Below, one piece after another: positions 53,990 to 63,919 of a stretch of DNA of 64,000 nt. Under the pieces are notes generated by a model. The model made no database searches. It was not told where the DNA came from and saw nothing but the letters and a program-made list of their open reading frames with translations. How positions within the stretch are numbered: the stretch's first letter is position 1; every line of letters begins with the position of its first letter. Source of the DNA: Lyngbya aestuarii BL J (GTDB lineage: Bacteria; Cyanobacteriota; Cyanobacteriia; Cyanobacteriales; Microcoleaceae); the NCBI RefSeq assembly GCF_000478195.2, contig NZ_AUZM01000001.1:184422-248421 (forward strand), given 5' to 3'. Made by a program: the position numbers and the translations under genes.

Positions 53990-54664
53990 ATGAGTACCCA
54001 AATTTTACTCGTTGAAGACGAAGAAGCACTCGCTCAATTTCTCAAACAAGAGTTAACCTATGAGGGATACGAAGTCACAGTCGAACAAGACGGGATGAAT
54101 GGATTAGTCAAAGCCAGAGAATCTAATCCCGATTTAATCATTTTAGACTGGATGCTGCCTCGATTATCAGGAATCGAAATTTGTCGGCGTTTAAGAACAA
54201 GTCATAATCATGTGCCGATTATTTTATTAACGGCTAAAGATGAAGTCAGCGATCGGGTTACGGGTTTAGACTCGGGTGCTAACGATTATATCATTAAACC
54301 GTTTAGTTTGGAAGAATTTTTAGCACGAGTTCGAGTGCATATTCGTCATCTCCAAGAACCCAACGCCGACTTATTAACCTTTTATGATTTAAGCTTAGAT
54401 AGGAAAACTCGGGAAGTCAGACGCGCCAATCGTTTAATTGATTTAACCGCTAAAGAATATGATTTACTCGAATACTTAATGAGTCATCCCCGTCAAGTTA
54501 TGACTCGGAATCAAATTCTCGAACAAGTTTGGGGATATGATTTTATGGGAGATTCTAATATTATTGAAGTCTATGTTCGTTATCTGCGAATAAAGCTAGA
54601 ATTAGAAGGAGAACCTCGCCTGATTCAGACTATTCGGAGTGTGGGATATGTATTACGAGAATAG
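53990..54664 (+). CDS. OmpR-family response regulator
   Basis: A 224-residue two-component regulator. The receiver has DE at 10-11, phospho-acceptor Asp53 (LIILDWMLP), Thr81 and Lys103 (IIKPFS). The C-terminal winged helix (about 125-224) has LTAKEYDLLEYLMSHPRQVM and IEVYVRYLRIKLE, the DNA-binding and wing segments of OmpR/PhoB type. Its stop codon is one base from the stop of a histidine kinase on the other strand. The likely partner is therefore convergent, not in the same operon. Confidence 0.9.
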   Translation: MSTQILLVEDEEALAQFLKQELTYEGYEVTVEQDGMNGLVKARESNPDLIILDWMLPRLSGIEICRRLRTSHNHVPIILLTAKDEVSDRVTGLDSGANDYIIKPFSLEEFLARVRVHIRHLQEPNADLLTFYDLSLDRKTREVRRANRLIDLTAKEYDLLEYLMSHPRQVMTRNQILEQVWGYDFMGDSNIIEVYVRYLRIKLELEGEPRLIQTIRSVGYVLRE

Positions 54665-54665
54665 A

Positions 54666-56108
54666 CTAAAAACCCGATAAAATCACTGTAAATATACTTC
54701 CTTCTCCGGGTTTAGAAAGCAATGTAACTCGACCTCCCATTCCTTCAACAATGGTTTTGACAATCGATAACCCTAAACCCGTTCCTCCGGCACGAGTTCG
54801 AGCTTCATCAACCCGATAAAATCGTTCAAAAATACGGCTTTGATGTTGGAGAGGAATACCTTGTCCTTGATCACAAACACTCAAATAAACTTTCTTGTCT
54901 GTCTGTTTTACTTTTAGTGTAATCGGCTGTTCGGGTTCAGAATATTTAATCGCATTATCAATTAAATTGAGTAAAACCTGTTTCAGACGATTGCGATCAG
55001 CTTTAATCTGAATCGTTCCTGGAATTTGTTCGAGACGAACTCGACCTTGACTAAATTGTTGTGCCATTTCTCGCACTTCTAACAGTAAACTATTCACTTC
55101 AAAGGGTTCAATTTGAAAATGAAGATTCCCATGATCTGCGCGGGCGAGTTCGAGTAAATCTTGTAATAAACGAATGGTACGTTCCGCTTCATTAGCAGCA
55201 ACTTCTAAGCCTTCTCGTTGCGGAGGAGTGAGGTTATTTCCTCGGCGTAATGTACTTTGTAAATATCCCTGAACAATCGTTAACGGAGTTCGTAACTCGT
55301 GGGAAACATTACTCACAAATTGTCGCTGTTGTTCCCAAGATTCTGACAACCGATCTAGCATTTTATTACAAGTATTAGCCAGCATCGACACTTCACTGGG
55401 TGCTTGTTCTAACTTCAAACGATAATCCGACAAGTCATCCGCCGAAATTGTTTCAGTAAGCTGACTCATTTTTTGTAGAGGTTCTAAAGATTTGCGAATA
55501 TACCAAGCACTGATAATCACTAATACTAACGTTACAAAGATTGTCAATGGAATCAAGCTATAAATAATTGATAAAAAAATTGTATATTCTCGGGTAATAT
55601 CCGTCACTAAATAAAGTTTCCCTAAATGTTGATTGGAAAGCTTTAAAGGCCCTCCACAAGCAATCCAATAGCGATCACTAATCAGAGCAACCTTTGGCTT
55701 CAAGGGCATATTTGTATACTCTAAAAGTTGAGCATGGGTTTGAGGATTAATATCTTCTTGAAATCCCATTGATTCAGCAATGATTTCACCATTATTATCT
55801 CGAATCCAAACTAAATGTTCTTTGACTTCTGGCTTCTCAATCACTCGCTGAATTGCTGCATCCCGAGACATCATATCACTATAAACCGTAACCTCATGGG
55901 AAAACTTTTTTGCCATCTCCTCAATTTTATATTTATGACTATCAACCAAGAGTTTTTGCATTCTCAAACTCGTCCAAGTCGTCACACTTCCTAAACTCAA
56001 CACCGAAAAAATGGTAATTCCTAGCGTCAGTTGAAATTTCAAAGAAGCTGTCGGTAAAATCTTCCTATTTTTGATCTGATCAAAATATTTGAATCTCAAA
56101 TTAGTCAT
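54666..56108 (-). CDS. Sensor histidine kinase
   Basis: A 480-residue membrane kinase. TM1 (about 25-45) and TM2 (about 178-203) flank a periplasmic domain of about 130 residues. HAMP follows, then HisKA with His270 in FVSNVSHELRTPLTIVQGYL. The ATPase has N box NLIDNAIKYSE, CDQGQGIP and GTGLGLSIV. The domain order is that of classical EnvZ/PhoR-type sensors. The periplasmic part contains CGGPLKLSNQHLGKLYLVTD, typical of dCache/PAS-like folds. The probable partner regulator is the convergent gene at 53990. Confidence 0.9.
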   Translation of the reverse strand: MTNLRFKYFDQIKNRKILPTASLKFQLTLGITIFSVLSLGSVTTWTSLRMQKLLVDSHKYKIEEMAKKFSHEVTVYSDMMSRDAAIQRVIEKPEVKEHLVWIRDNNGEIIAESMGFQEDINPQTHAQLLEYTNMPLKPKVALISDRYWIACGGPLKLSNQHLGKLYLVTDITREYTIFLSIIYSLIPLTIFVTLVLVIISAWYIRKSLEPLQKMSQLTETISADDLSDYRLKLEQAPSEVSMLANTCNKMLDRLSESWEQQRQFVSNVSHELRTPLTIVQGYLQSTLRRGNNLTPPQREGLEVAANEAERTIRLLQDLLELARADHGNLHFQIEPFEVNSLLLEVREMAQQFSQGRVRLEQIPGTIQIKADRNRLKQVLLNLIDNAIKYSEPEQPITLKVKQTDKKVYLSVCDQGQGIPLQHQSRIFERFYRVDEARTRAGGTGLGLSIVKTIVEGMGGRVTLLSKPGEGSIFTVILSGF

Positions 56109-56287
56109 ACTTGTATTATTAAGCTTTAAAATTTATAACCTCAATCTAATCTAACCCAAATTTAATAGATAAACTTGATTAAAATATTAATCTATCCCTC
56201 ACTTCTATTCAACTTCAGTGGACTGAATTCGGACTGAACTTTAACTGAGAACTCCCTGAGAAAGTCCCTGACTCTGAACATCAACGG

Positions 56288-58354
56288 CTAAAAAGGTAAG
56301 TCACTGTCATCAGTCTGATCTTCGTCTGAATCAATATTGGCTTCAAAATCCGATTTTTCTTCTTCTATAATCCCAGAAAAATTCTGCAACGCGGTTGAAT
56401 CTTTTTGATCCTTTAAATTCATCAATTCTCCAGAAAAAGCCTCTGCTAGTTGTCGAGAAGCAATTGCAACCCGATCTTCTTCTAAAGGATGAGAATTGAT
56501 TATTTCTTGAGGAGAAAATGAGGGCGAATTGAAAGGAGGAGTTTCTCGGGATTGAGGAGAATTTTCAACAGAAGAAATAGGGGATTCTAACTCAGGTTCC
56601 ACAGGTGACGGTTCCCCTGGGAATTCTGGCGAAGGAGTTGCAGAAAATTGTTCATTCGGTTGTTCATTGGGTTGAGGAGTGTCTGGAGAAGGATTAACAA
56701 CAATTTCAGGAGATGCTGTTTGTTGATTCTCGATTTGTTCGGGAGAAGCCGCCTTTGGGGAGGAAAGATTTTTCGGTTTGGTTCCGACTTCTAAACGAAC
56801 TTTAATAGAATGTTTGAATAACTGTTTAAATGCAGCTTCAACATTAGAAATTCTTCCCTGTGCTATTTTCAGTAATTTTTGAGTGGGAACCCCAATATAG
56901 GCGACTTGTGTATCCATACCCAATAAACGTCCATGCTGACGAAATAAAGCCTGGGTTGCTGGGGGTTGAAGTTCCTCCAGAACTCGCCGCCAAATATCCT
57001 CAAGATCATAGTCTTCTGTATTAGCAGAAAATGTAGGTGTGGGTGTTTCTTCGAGATGATTTTCCTGTATTTCTGGGGAAGGTTCAGACGGTTGATTAGC
57101 GACAGTTGGAGAGGGTTCTACAACGGGTTTTTCTTCGGATTTAGGTGGCGGTGGCGGAGTCGGTAACGGTGCGGTAGAGGGTGAGTTTTGGGGAGGTGAT
57201 GAAGGGGTGATCGAAGGTTTAGATAAAGCGGTGGGTTGAGGGGTAGATGGTGCAGAATAACGAAGTGCAGAGGGTAATAATCCGAGTAAAATAATCTCTA
57301 ACCATAAACGGGGTTGGGTGGTATTTTTAATTTGAGGTTCCCCTTCACGGAGATATTTTTGAGCGGCTAAGATCGTTGGGATTTCCCAATGATCAGCAAA
57401 CTGACAAAGTTCTTCCCAAGTCGGTTGAGTTAATTTGACTAAATCGGAACGTTGAGGTGCAGTTTTAGCAATAAGTAAATCACGATAAAATTCAGCTAAA
57501 TTTTGTAGAACAATTAGGGGTTCTCGTCCTCGATTGAGAAGTTTACGAATATAATCAATAATATCGGTGCTTTTTTCAGAGGCAATTGCTTTTAAAAGTT
57601 CGAGTAAATCTCGTTCAGGAACAGCACCCACTAAATCCCAAACCTGTTCAACATTAATTTCACCCGCAAGTAAGCTTAATTGATCGAGTAAACTTTCTGC
57701 ATCTCGGAGTCCACCTTGAGCAATTTGAGCAACCATTTTTATTGCTTCTAACGTGATGGGGATTTGTTCTTTTTCAGCAATAAATTGTAAATGTTGAACC
57801 ATAGGTTCGAGAGGAATACGACGAAAATCGAAGCGTTGACAGCGCGAAATAATCGTCGGTAAAACTCGTTGAGGATCGGTTGTCGCGAGGACAAAAACAA
57901 CTCGTTCGGGTGGTTCTTCTAAGGTTTTGAGCAACGCATTAAACGCCGCCACACTGAGCATATGACACTCATCAATAACATAGACTTTGTAACGACATTG
58001 AACAGGTGCAAATTGAGCGCGTTCGATCAGTTCCCGAATATTATCAACTCCGGTGTTACTCGCCGCATCAATTTCAATTACATCTAGGGTCGAACCGTTG
58101 GTAATTCCTTGACAAACGGCACAAGTTCCGCAGGGAGTAGCCGTTGGCTCATCGGCTGACAAACAGTTGAGTGATTTGGCTAAAATTCGCGCACTAGAGG
58201 TTTTTCCCGTTCCTCTTGGCCCGGTAAACAGATAAGCTGGAACAATACGCCCCCGATGAATGGCATTGGTGAGTGTCGTCGCAATTGCATCCTGACCAAC
58301 CAAATCAGCAAAGGTTTGCGGACGATATTTGTGGTGGAGGGGTTCGTAAGTCAC
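56288..58354 (-). CDS. dnaX: DNA polymerase III subunits gamma and tau
   Basis: A 688-residue clamp-loader ATPase of the replisome. MTYEPLHHKYRPQTFADLVG leads to the P-loop GPRGTGKTSS with Lys51, zinc ligands Cys64, Cys75, Cys78 and Cys81, DEC-H-like VIDECHML, ALLKTLEEPP and the sensor RC (IISRCQRFDF). A helical domain follows to about 360. The rest is a Pro/Ser/Glu-rich linker with a short folded segment (about 450-530, LEDIWRRVLEELQPPATQAL). No intein interrupts the P-loop region, although some cyanobacterial dnaX genes carry one. It diverges from the 290-residue membrane-protein gene. Confidence 0.95.
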   Translation of the reverse strand: MTYEPLHHKYRPQTFADLVGQDAIATTLTNAIHRGRIVPAYLFTGPRGTGKTSSARILAKSLNCLSADEPTATPCGTCAVCQGITNGSTLDVIEIDAASNTGVDNIRELIERAQFAPVQCRYKVYVIDECHMLSVAAFNALLKTLEEPPERVVFVLATTDPQRVLPTIISRCQRFDFRRIPLEPMVQHLQFIAEKEQIPITLEAIKMVAQIAQGGLRDAESLLDQLSLLAGEINVEQVWDLVGAVPERDLLELLKAIASEKSTDIIDYIRKLLNRGREPLIVLQNLAEFYRDLLIAKTAPQRSDLVKLTQPTWEELCQFADHWEIPTILAAQKYLREGEPQIKNTTQPRLWLEIILLGLLPSALRYSAPSTPQPTALSKPSITPSSPPQNSPSTAPLPTPPPPPKSEEKPVVEPSPTVANQPSEPSPEIQENHLEETPTPTFSANTEDYDLEDIWRRVLEELQPPATQALFRQHGRLLGMDTQVAYIGVPTQKLLKIAQGRISNVEAAFKQLFKHSIKVRLEVGTKPKNLSSPKAASPEQIENQQTASPEIVVNPSPDTPQPNEQPNEQFSATPSPEFPGEPSPVEPELESPISSVENSPQSRETPPFNSPSFSPQEIINSHPLEEDRVAIASRQLAEAFSGELMNLKDQKDSTALQNFSGIIEEEKSDFEANIDSDEDQTDDSDLPF

Positions 58355-58648
58355 AACCAGGTAGTCAGATTCAAAAAAATTTGCTCAATCTAAATATCTC
58401 TATCCTAACGCTATCAGAAAATTTACATCTATGATAGGGTTTGGTGCAGGTGTTGTTTAGAGTGTTTGTTAACAACCCTTCACTCAATTGATGTTTATTT
58501 TGGGGGAAATGTGCAGAGTTTTGCATCTACTCACCCAGTTTATTATAGATTTGTCTGTTTGAGATGTAGAAATATCCAATCTTCGGAAATCTCAGATTAC
58601 AATAGTATTGAGACTAAAATCTGGAGCCTTTTTTATTAATTAAAGCTT

Positions 58649-59521
58649 ATGTCTGCGTCAGTTATCCATACAGAAACCCAACTTGCTCAAGCTTCACCTG
58701 CTGATCCGAGTGCCACTCAATCTCCGTCTATCACACCCGAGATGATTTGGATGGGGGCATCGGGAATACTCTTGCTGATTTTAATTGTTTTCTCAATTTT
58801 GTTTAAGTTAAAAACTCAAGATCTAGACAAGCAACTGAGAATGGAGCAGTTTAGAAATAAAGAGTTACAGAAAAAATATAAATTGGCAGTCGGAACAATC
58901 TCTAAAATGGAGAAAAATCCTGACCTTATTCACTCGCGAGAGTTTAACTTAGATTACCTTAGAATGCGAATGGCAGAGGATGTTTTTCACTATGCCATTA
59001 TTGTTCAAATCAAGATGAAAGTTAAACAGAAAATTGCTTTGGCTTTGCGTCCAACTCAAGCGGCTGTGGGAGAAAAAAGTAATGCTGGAACAGGTCGCCA
59101 AGTTGATTCGACGTTTGATGTAGAGTATGAAACCGGACAGGGAAATGTTAGTAAAAAACGGATCTTATTTCGCATTCAAATTAGGCTGATGAAACTCCCG
59201 ACCCAAGCAACTTCAACGACAATCAATCAAATTATTGACTGTTTAGAAACTTACCTCAGTCCTTCTGATGATCGGGAAAATTGGCAACCCACAATTCAAG
59301 GGAGAATTGTCCAAATTCAATGGGATCAAAAGGCTAAACCGACTCCATTATTAGTATTAGAACAATCTAACGACGGGATGAATGTGACCTTTAAAACAAC
59401 TCGTCAAACACCCGGTAGTGGTATCCAAAAAGCAGTTGTTCCCGGAGGAAATCCCACAGCTAAAAAGCGGAAAAAATCGACTAAGATCAGCAAAACTCCA
59501 TCTACAACTGATAAAAGTTAA
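58649..59521 (+). CDS. Conserved cyanobacterial membrane protein, unknown function
   Basis: A 290-residue protein. One membrane helix (about 33-52, MIWMGASGILLLILIVFSIL) separates a short polar N-terminus from a long cytoplasmic or periplasmic part. Residues about 58-95 are heptad-like (KQLRMEQFRNKELQKKYKLA). A mixed alpha/beta domain (about 100-240, DYLRMRMAEDVFHYAIIVQI, KKRILFRIQIRLMKLP) follows. The tail is basic and Lys-rich (AKKRKKSTKISK). I do not recognise a family. It may be a single-pass scaffold; that is inference. It diverges from dnaX over 294 bases. Confidence 0.7.
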   Translation: MSASVIHTETQLAQASPADPSATQSPSITPEMIWMGASGILLLILIVFSILFKLKTQDLDKQLRMEQFRNKELQKKYKLAVGTISKMEKNPDLIHSREFNLDYLRMRMAEDVFHYAIIVQIKMKVKQKIALALRPTQAAVGEKSNAGTGRQVDSTFDVEYETGQGNVSKKRILFRIQIRLMKLPTQATSTTINQIIDCLETYLSPSDDRENWQPTIQGRIVQIQWDQKAKPTPLLVLEQSNDGMNVTFKTTRQTPGSGIQKAVVPGGNPTAKKRKKSTKISKTPSTTDKS

Positions 59522-59911
59522 GAAGTCAATTTTTTGTCTTGAGTAAGATTAACTGAATAGATGAACGGAATAAAATATAGGGATTTTAATCGGACTGAGG
59601 ACAAGATCTCTGAGTCCACTCTCTGAGTAATAATACGCCTTGACAAAAAAACGAGGGATCAGGGCTAAGGTTGAAGATTTGTTTGATAGTTTTTTGCAGT
59701 TAGGTGATTAATCCTAGATTAAGAATTTTCTCTCACCATAGAGTCTATTATCGAGAGTTCAGTACAAATTACTGATTGTGCTTACAGCCTAGACTTGATC
59801 GTTCTTTTAAGCGATTGTTAAAATCGCCTGTGACCGTTGATCTGATCGATAGTATTGCAAAATACTTTCAATAAGTTTATAGTCAAAATAGAGATCGATC
59901 ATGCAGGGACT
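59522..59911. other. Upstream region of the Fur-like gene
   Basis: About 390 bases. It contains the perfect inverted repeat GCGATT-GTTAA-AATCGC at 59811-59827, a possible operator for autoregulation. No iron-box consensus is obvious by eye and no gene is seen. Confidence 0.45.
59811..59827. promoter_or_regulatory. Inverted repeat upstream of the Fur-like gene
   Basis: GCGATT and AATCGC flank GTTAA, 85 bases before the chosen ATG. It may be an operator, but it does not match a classic Fur box. Confidence 0.3.
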
Positions 59912-60511
59912 ATGAGATCTATTCAAGCTTCCAACAATATGGCGTTTTACAACAATCGCTCTATCAAATCTGAGCTAAACCAAAAAGGCTGTCGTTTAAC
60001 TCCGCAGCGAGAAAAAATTCTGCAAGTGTTTCACAGTCTTCCTCAAGGCAAACATTTAAGTGCAGAAGAACTTCATGGCTTCTTACAGACTCAGGGAGAA
60101 AATATTAGCCTCTCGACGGTCTACCGAACATTACACCTACTGACCAATATCGGCATTTTGCGGGAACTCGAACTCGCCGAAGGCCACAAACACTATGAAC
60201 TCTTTACAGCCCAAGGCCGTCGGCATCACCATCTGGTTTGTGTTCAGTGCTATAACACCTTTGAATTTAGTGATGAGTCTATCCTAAAAATCGGTCAAAA
60301 ACAAGCCGACAAAGCCGGGGTACATCTACTCGACTGTCAACTGACAGTTCATGCGGTTTGTATTGAAGCCATTCGTCGAGGATGGCCGTCTTTACTTCCC
60401 AGTAGTTGGAGTTGTCCCCAAGCCATCGCCGACGGAAATCAGAATCACAATGAAGACAACCTCGAAAAATTAGAGTCCTTAAAACAGCAAAACGAACTCG
60501 ATAAGAATTAA
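59912..60511 (+). CDS. Fur-family transcriptional regulator (FurA-like, variant zinc site)
   Basis: A protein of about 199 residues. The winged-helix domain has RLTPQREKILQVFHSLPQGK, HLSAEELHGFLQTQGENISL and STVYRTLHLLTNIGILREL. The dimerisation domain has HKHYELF, RRHHHLVCVQCYNTFEF and LKIGQKQADKAGVHLLDCQL. This is the cyanobacterial FurA-like pattern, a metal-responsive repressor. The first CxxC is present, but the second reads CIEA instead of CPxC, so that cysteine pair is broken. A tail of about 45 residues (SLLPSSWSCPQAIADGNQNH) extends beyond the usual end. ATG 59912 has CAGGG; ATG 59939 is also possible. Confidence 0.82.
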   Translation: MRSIQASNNMAFYNNRSIKSELNQKGCRLTPQREKILQVFHSLPQGKHLSAEELHGFLQTQGENISLSTVYRTLHLLTNIGILRELELAEGHKHYELFTAQGRRHHHLVCVQCYNTFEFSDESILKIGQKQADKAGVHLLDCQLTVHAVCIEAIRRGWPSLLPSSWSCPQAIADGNQNHNEDNLEKLESLKQQNELDKN

Positions 60512-62331
60512 TCAATCTGCAAATTAAACGGTAAACGAGTGTAAATTCCTCGGGGATCATTCAATGCTTTTAATTGTGCTAATTCTTCTCGTAACTTCAA
60601 AAACTCCAGCGTGATCGGATCAAGTGTTGATGAAGCTTGAGTAGATTCTCCTCCGATAAACGTTTCTAAAATTTGTTGTTCAAAAGTTTCACCTTCTGGA
60701 TATTCTTCAAGTTTCCAGTCATCTTCTAATTTTGCCTGTTCTGCTGCCGCTGCGATCGCATCTTGTATCCCCCCAATTTGATCGACTAGACCAATTTTTT
60801 CCGCCTGTACACCCGACCAAACTCGTCCTTGAGCAATTTCGACCACTTTCGACTTCGGGAGGTCTCTTGACTCAGACACCTTAGTTAAAAACCGTTCATA
60901 AATCGCATCAACAACCTTTTGAATCCTCGCTAATTCTTCCGGTGTTTTCGGACGCGAAACCGTGTTTATATTTGCATAACGACCTGTTTTTACCACATCC
61001 CAAGTCACCCCATTCTCATTGGCGATATCCTGTATATTAAACAACACTCCAAACACCCCAATCGAACCTGTAATCGTATTCGCCTCTGCCAAAATTTGAC
61101 TCGCCGCCATTGAGATCCAATACCCACCCGAAGCCGCAAAATTTCCCATAGAAACAATCACGGGTTTCTGTGCTTGTAAAAGTTCGACTTCTCGACCAAT
61201 AATTTCTGAAGCTGTTGCACTTCCACCCGGACTATTCACCCGTAAAACAACTGCTTTAACCTCATTATCCATCCGTAATTTTCGCAGCTTTTTGGCTAGA
61301 CTATCGCCCCCAATCTGATCTCCAACACCTTCGCCATCAACAATACTTCCCTCTGCGTAAATAATTCCGATTTTATTTTTACTATTAACATCTCCTCGAT
61401 TGACTTTGATAACTTCCGGCATCTTTGCATAGGAATTAATGCTAATTTGACGGAACATTTTATCCTCATCTTCCGGTTCACCCGTCAGCTTTTTGAGATC
61501 AACAATTACCTCATCAAAATGAGCCACCTTGTCAACCAATTTACTTTTTACCGCTTCCGGTGCCATTAAAATTCCTTGTCCATCCGCAATTTGTTGAAGC
61601 TGAGACGCATTTAACTGACGACTGGGGCTAACTGTTGTAATATATTTACCCCAAATATCATCGAGTAACTTCTGAGTTTGTTCTCGATTTTCCGAACTCA
61701 TTTGTTTCAGTAAAAACGGTTCAACGGCTGATTTGTACTTTCCAACCCGTGTCACTTGTACGCCAATTCCAAACTTTTCTAACGCCCCCGTCAAGAACAT
61801 AATTTCTGAACTGAGTCCGTTCATTTCAACCGAACCCAAAGGGTTAACCACAATCGTATTCGCCACAGAAGCTAAATAATATTCGGGTTCTGTCCAGTCT
61901 AAATCATAAGCAATAATCGGTTTACCAGACTCTTTAAATTTTTCAAGCGCTTGTCGGACTTCTGTGGAATTTGCTAAACCTGTACTTGTCGGATTACTGG
62001 TTCCTTTGAGATAAAGTCCCACAATGCGATCATCTTGACTGGCTTTTTCCAACCCTTCTAAAATTGTCCGAAGTTTGATTTGATTGAGAGAATCTTCTGC
62101 AAGGGCTTTTTGAAAGAGTTCGCTGGTATTGTATTCTGGATCGGCATCCGTAATATTTAAGGACAGATCAAAGACTAAGACAGATTTATCTTTCACCTGC
62201 GGGCCAGAGTCTTGGGTCGCGGCTGCCATCACTAAAAATATTAATCCTCCGACTCCCATCGTGACCATGAGGGCGAGTCCTAGAAGGTTTCCAAGTAAGC
62301 TAGCAAAGGTGTATTTTAGGAAGTCTTTCAT
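60508..62331 (-). CDS. sppA: Signal peptide peptidase SppA
   Basis: A 607-residue membrane protease of the long (67K) type that degrades cleaved signal peptides. One N-terminal membrane helix (about 12-37) is followed by two tandem S49 domains. The catalytic Lys200 lies in TRVGKYKSAVEPF of the first domain and Ser401 in SMGNFAASGGYWIS of the second, forming the Lys/Ser dyad. RVNSPGGSATASE and GSIGVFG are typical. The length is normal. Its stop overlaps that of the Fur-like gene in TTAA. A small gene lies 14 bases upstream and is probably co-transcribed. Confidence 0.92.
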   Translation of the reverse strand: MKDFLKYTFASLLGNLLGLALMVTMGVGGLIFLVMAAATQDSGPQVKDKSVLVFDLSLNITDADPEYNTSELFQKALAEDSLNQIKLRTILEGLEKASQDDRIVGLYLKGTSNPTSTGLANSTEVRQALEKFKESGKPIIAYDLDWTEPEYYLASVANTIVVNPLGSVEMNGLSSEIMFLTGALEKFGIGVQVTRVGKYKSAVEPFLLKQMSSENREQTQKLLDDIWGKYITTVSPSRQLNASQLQQIADGQGILMAPEAVKSKLVDKVAHFDEVIVDLKKLTGEPEDEDKMFRQISINSYAKMPEVIKVNRGDVNSKNKIGIIYAEGSIVDGEGVGDQIGGDSLAKKLRKLRMDNEVKAVVLRVNSPGGSATASEIIGREVELLQAQKPVIVSMGNFAASGGYWISMAASQILAEANTITGSIGVFGVLFNIQDIANENGVTWDVVKTGRYANINTVSRPKTPEELARIQKVVDAIYERFLTKVSESRDLPKSKVVEIAQGRVWSGVQAEKIGLVDQIGGIQDAIAAAAEQAKLEDDWKLEEYPEGETFEQQILETFIGGESTQASSTLDPITLEFLKLREELAQLKALNDPRGIYTRLPFNLQID

Positions 62332-62345
62332 TATCCGTTTAACCG

Positions 62346-62585
62346 TCAGGATTGGAGCGTTTTGGAAGGGGTGATGATTTGACTGTTCTCAATGAATTGT
62401 AGAACTTGACAAATAGAGATAAGTTGATCATAGCTTAAGCGATCGCTGACGTGTTCAGGTTGTCCTTCACTGATTTGAGCGATTAACAGACAAAGCGGTT
62501 TGATCGAATTGCGATCACAACGGATGCTTAATTTGATCTTAAAATCTTGTTCAGTCTTTTCGGTAGCAGCCAGAATGTTAATCAC
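62346..62585 (-). CDS. Small hypothetical protein upstream of sppA
   Basis: A 79-residue protein with KIKLSIRCDRNSIKPLCLLI, AQISEGQPEHVSDRLSYDQL and ISICQVLQFIENSQIITPSK. It has a protein-like composition and lies only 14 bases before sppA on the same strand, which supports a real gene. I do not recognise the family. There is no signal peptide. It may be a regulator or companion of SppA, but only position suggests that. Confidence 0.5.
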   Translation of the reverse strand: MINILAATEKTEQDFKIKLSIRCDRNSIKPLCLLIAQISEGQPEHVSDRLSYDQLISICQVLQFIENSQIITPSKTLQS

Positions 62586-62738
62586 TCAACTGATCCATTC
62601 ATTCAACTTCATTGAAAAAAAAGTGATATTAATGACCTGAAAAATTGTTTCCATTCCTGGCAACTGCATAGAGAAAAAGTGATAATCAGGAGGGTCAAGT
62701 CGCCGCGATCGCGCTCGCTTTATGAAAGCCTAACACCC

Positions 62739-63821
62739 TTAACCCCGAATTTGTTCTAAAACACCCGACTGTTTCAACTCTGTTAACGTGGGATTTCCCG
62801 TACAAAAAAGCACCGTTGAAATCTCAGCCTTGAGAATCTCCACTAAGCGATAAACAGCCTGTTCTGACTCGGCTGCGGCTTGTAAAAACGGCCATGCTAA
62901 CCCCGCTAAATCAGCCCCCAAAGCGATCGCTTTGGCCACTTCTAAACCGTTACGAAGTCCTCCCGAAGCAATTAACGGTACATTAGAATTAATCATCCGA
63001 ATTCGAGTAATACATTCAGCAGTGGGTAAACCCCAATCGGCGAAGGTTTCTCCTAAGCGTCTTTGACAGGGATCTGCTGCCCGTTCTCCCTCGATTTTTG
63101 CCCAAGAAGTCCCCCCCGCCCCCGCTACATCAATGGCTGCTACACCCGCTTCTAATAGCCTTGTCGCCATCGTTGCTGAGATGCCATTTCCAACTTCTTT
63201 GGCAATCACTGGAATTGGGAGTTTTGTACAAAGTGTTTTGATTTTGTCAAGTAGTCCGCGAAAGTTTGTATCGCCTTCAGTTTGAATACATTCTTGGAGA
63301 GGATTGAGATGTAAAATCAAAGCATTCGCTTCTAAAAGATCAACAACGCGCTGACATTGTTCTAAACCGTAATCATAGTTAAGCTGAACAGCCCCTAAAT
63401 TCGCAAATAATAAAATATCGGGCGCCAGACTTCGCACCGCAAAAGTATCGGCAACTTGAGGATTTTCAACCGCTACCCGTTGAGAACCGACACCCATGGC
63501 AATGTTGAACTGTTGGGCGGCGATCGCGAGGCGTTGGTTAATCATTTTAGCTTGGGCGGTTCCTCCTGTCATCGATGAAATGAGTAGAGGGGCTTGTAGT
63601 TTTTTACCTAAAAAAGAAGTCGTCAGATCAATGTCATCGCGGTTCAACTCGGGTAGACAACAGTGAGTAAAGCGATAGCGATCAAGTCCATTGGTTTGTT
63701 GTCGAAATTGTACATCCTCATCCAAACAAATCCGCAAGTGATCGGCTTTGCGAGTTTGGGTTTGGGCGTTGGTGTTCGCGGAATTGGAAATTTCAGAGCG
63801 AGGGGTGATTTGTGGAGACAT
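62739..63821 (-). CDS. fni: Type 2 isopentenyl-diphosphate delta-isomerase
   Basis: A 360-residue FMN- and NAD(P)H-dependent enzyme interconverting IPP and DMAPP, feeding carotenoid, chlorophyll tail and quinone synthesis. Typical segments are [102 protein letters not shown] and the C-terminal GNPTLTEL. The length is standard. The start [10 protein letters not shown] has no rival. Its upstream region runs into C-rich tandem repeats at the window edge. Confidence 0.95.
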   Translation of the reverse strand: MSPQITPRSEISNSANTNAQTQTRKADHLRICLDEDVQFRQQTNGLDRYRFTHCCLPELNRDDIDLTTSFLGKKLQAPLLISSMTGGTAQAKMINQRLAIAAQQFNIAMGVGSQRVAVENPQVADTFAVRSLAPDILLFANLGAVQLNYDYGLEQCQRVVDLLEANALILHLNPLQECIQTEGDTNFRGLLDKIKTLCTKLPIPVIAKEVGNGISATMATRLLEAGVAAIDVAGAGGTSWAKIEGERAADPCQRRLGETFADWGLPTAECITRIRMINSNVPLIASGGLRNGLEVAKAIALGADLAGLAWPFLQAAAESEQAVYRLVEILKAEISTVLFCTGNPTLTELKQSGVLEQIRG

Positions 63822-63919
63822 TCTGTGAGTTCTGCACCAAATAAGACTAGATTTTTACAGTTTACAGCCTTGACAGTCACCAGTCACCCTCCGGGTTCGG
63901 CAGTGTTTTCAGTTAACAG

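Noticed and set aside
56288..58354. Intein in dnaX
   Set aside because: The P-loop and sensor segments are continuous and no intein splice motifs are seen.
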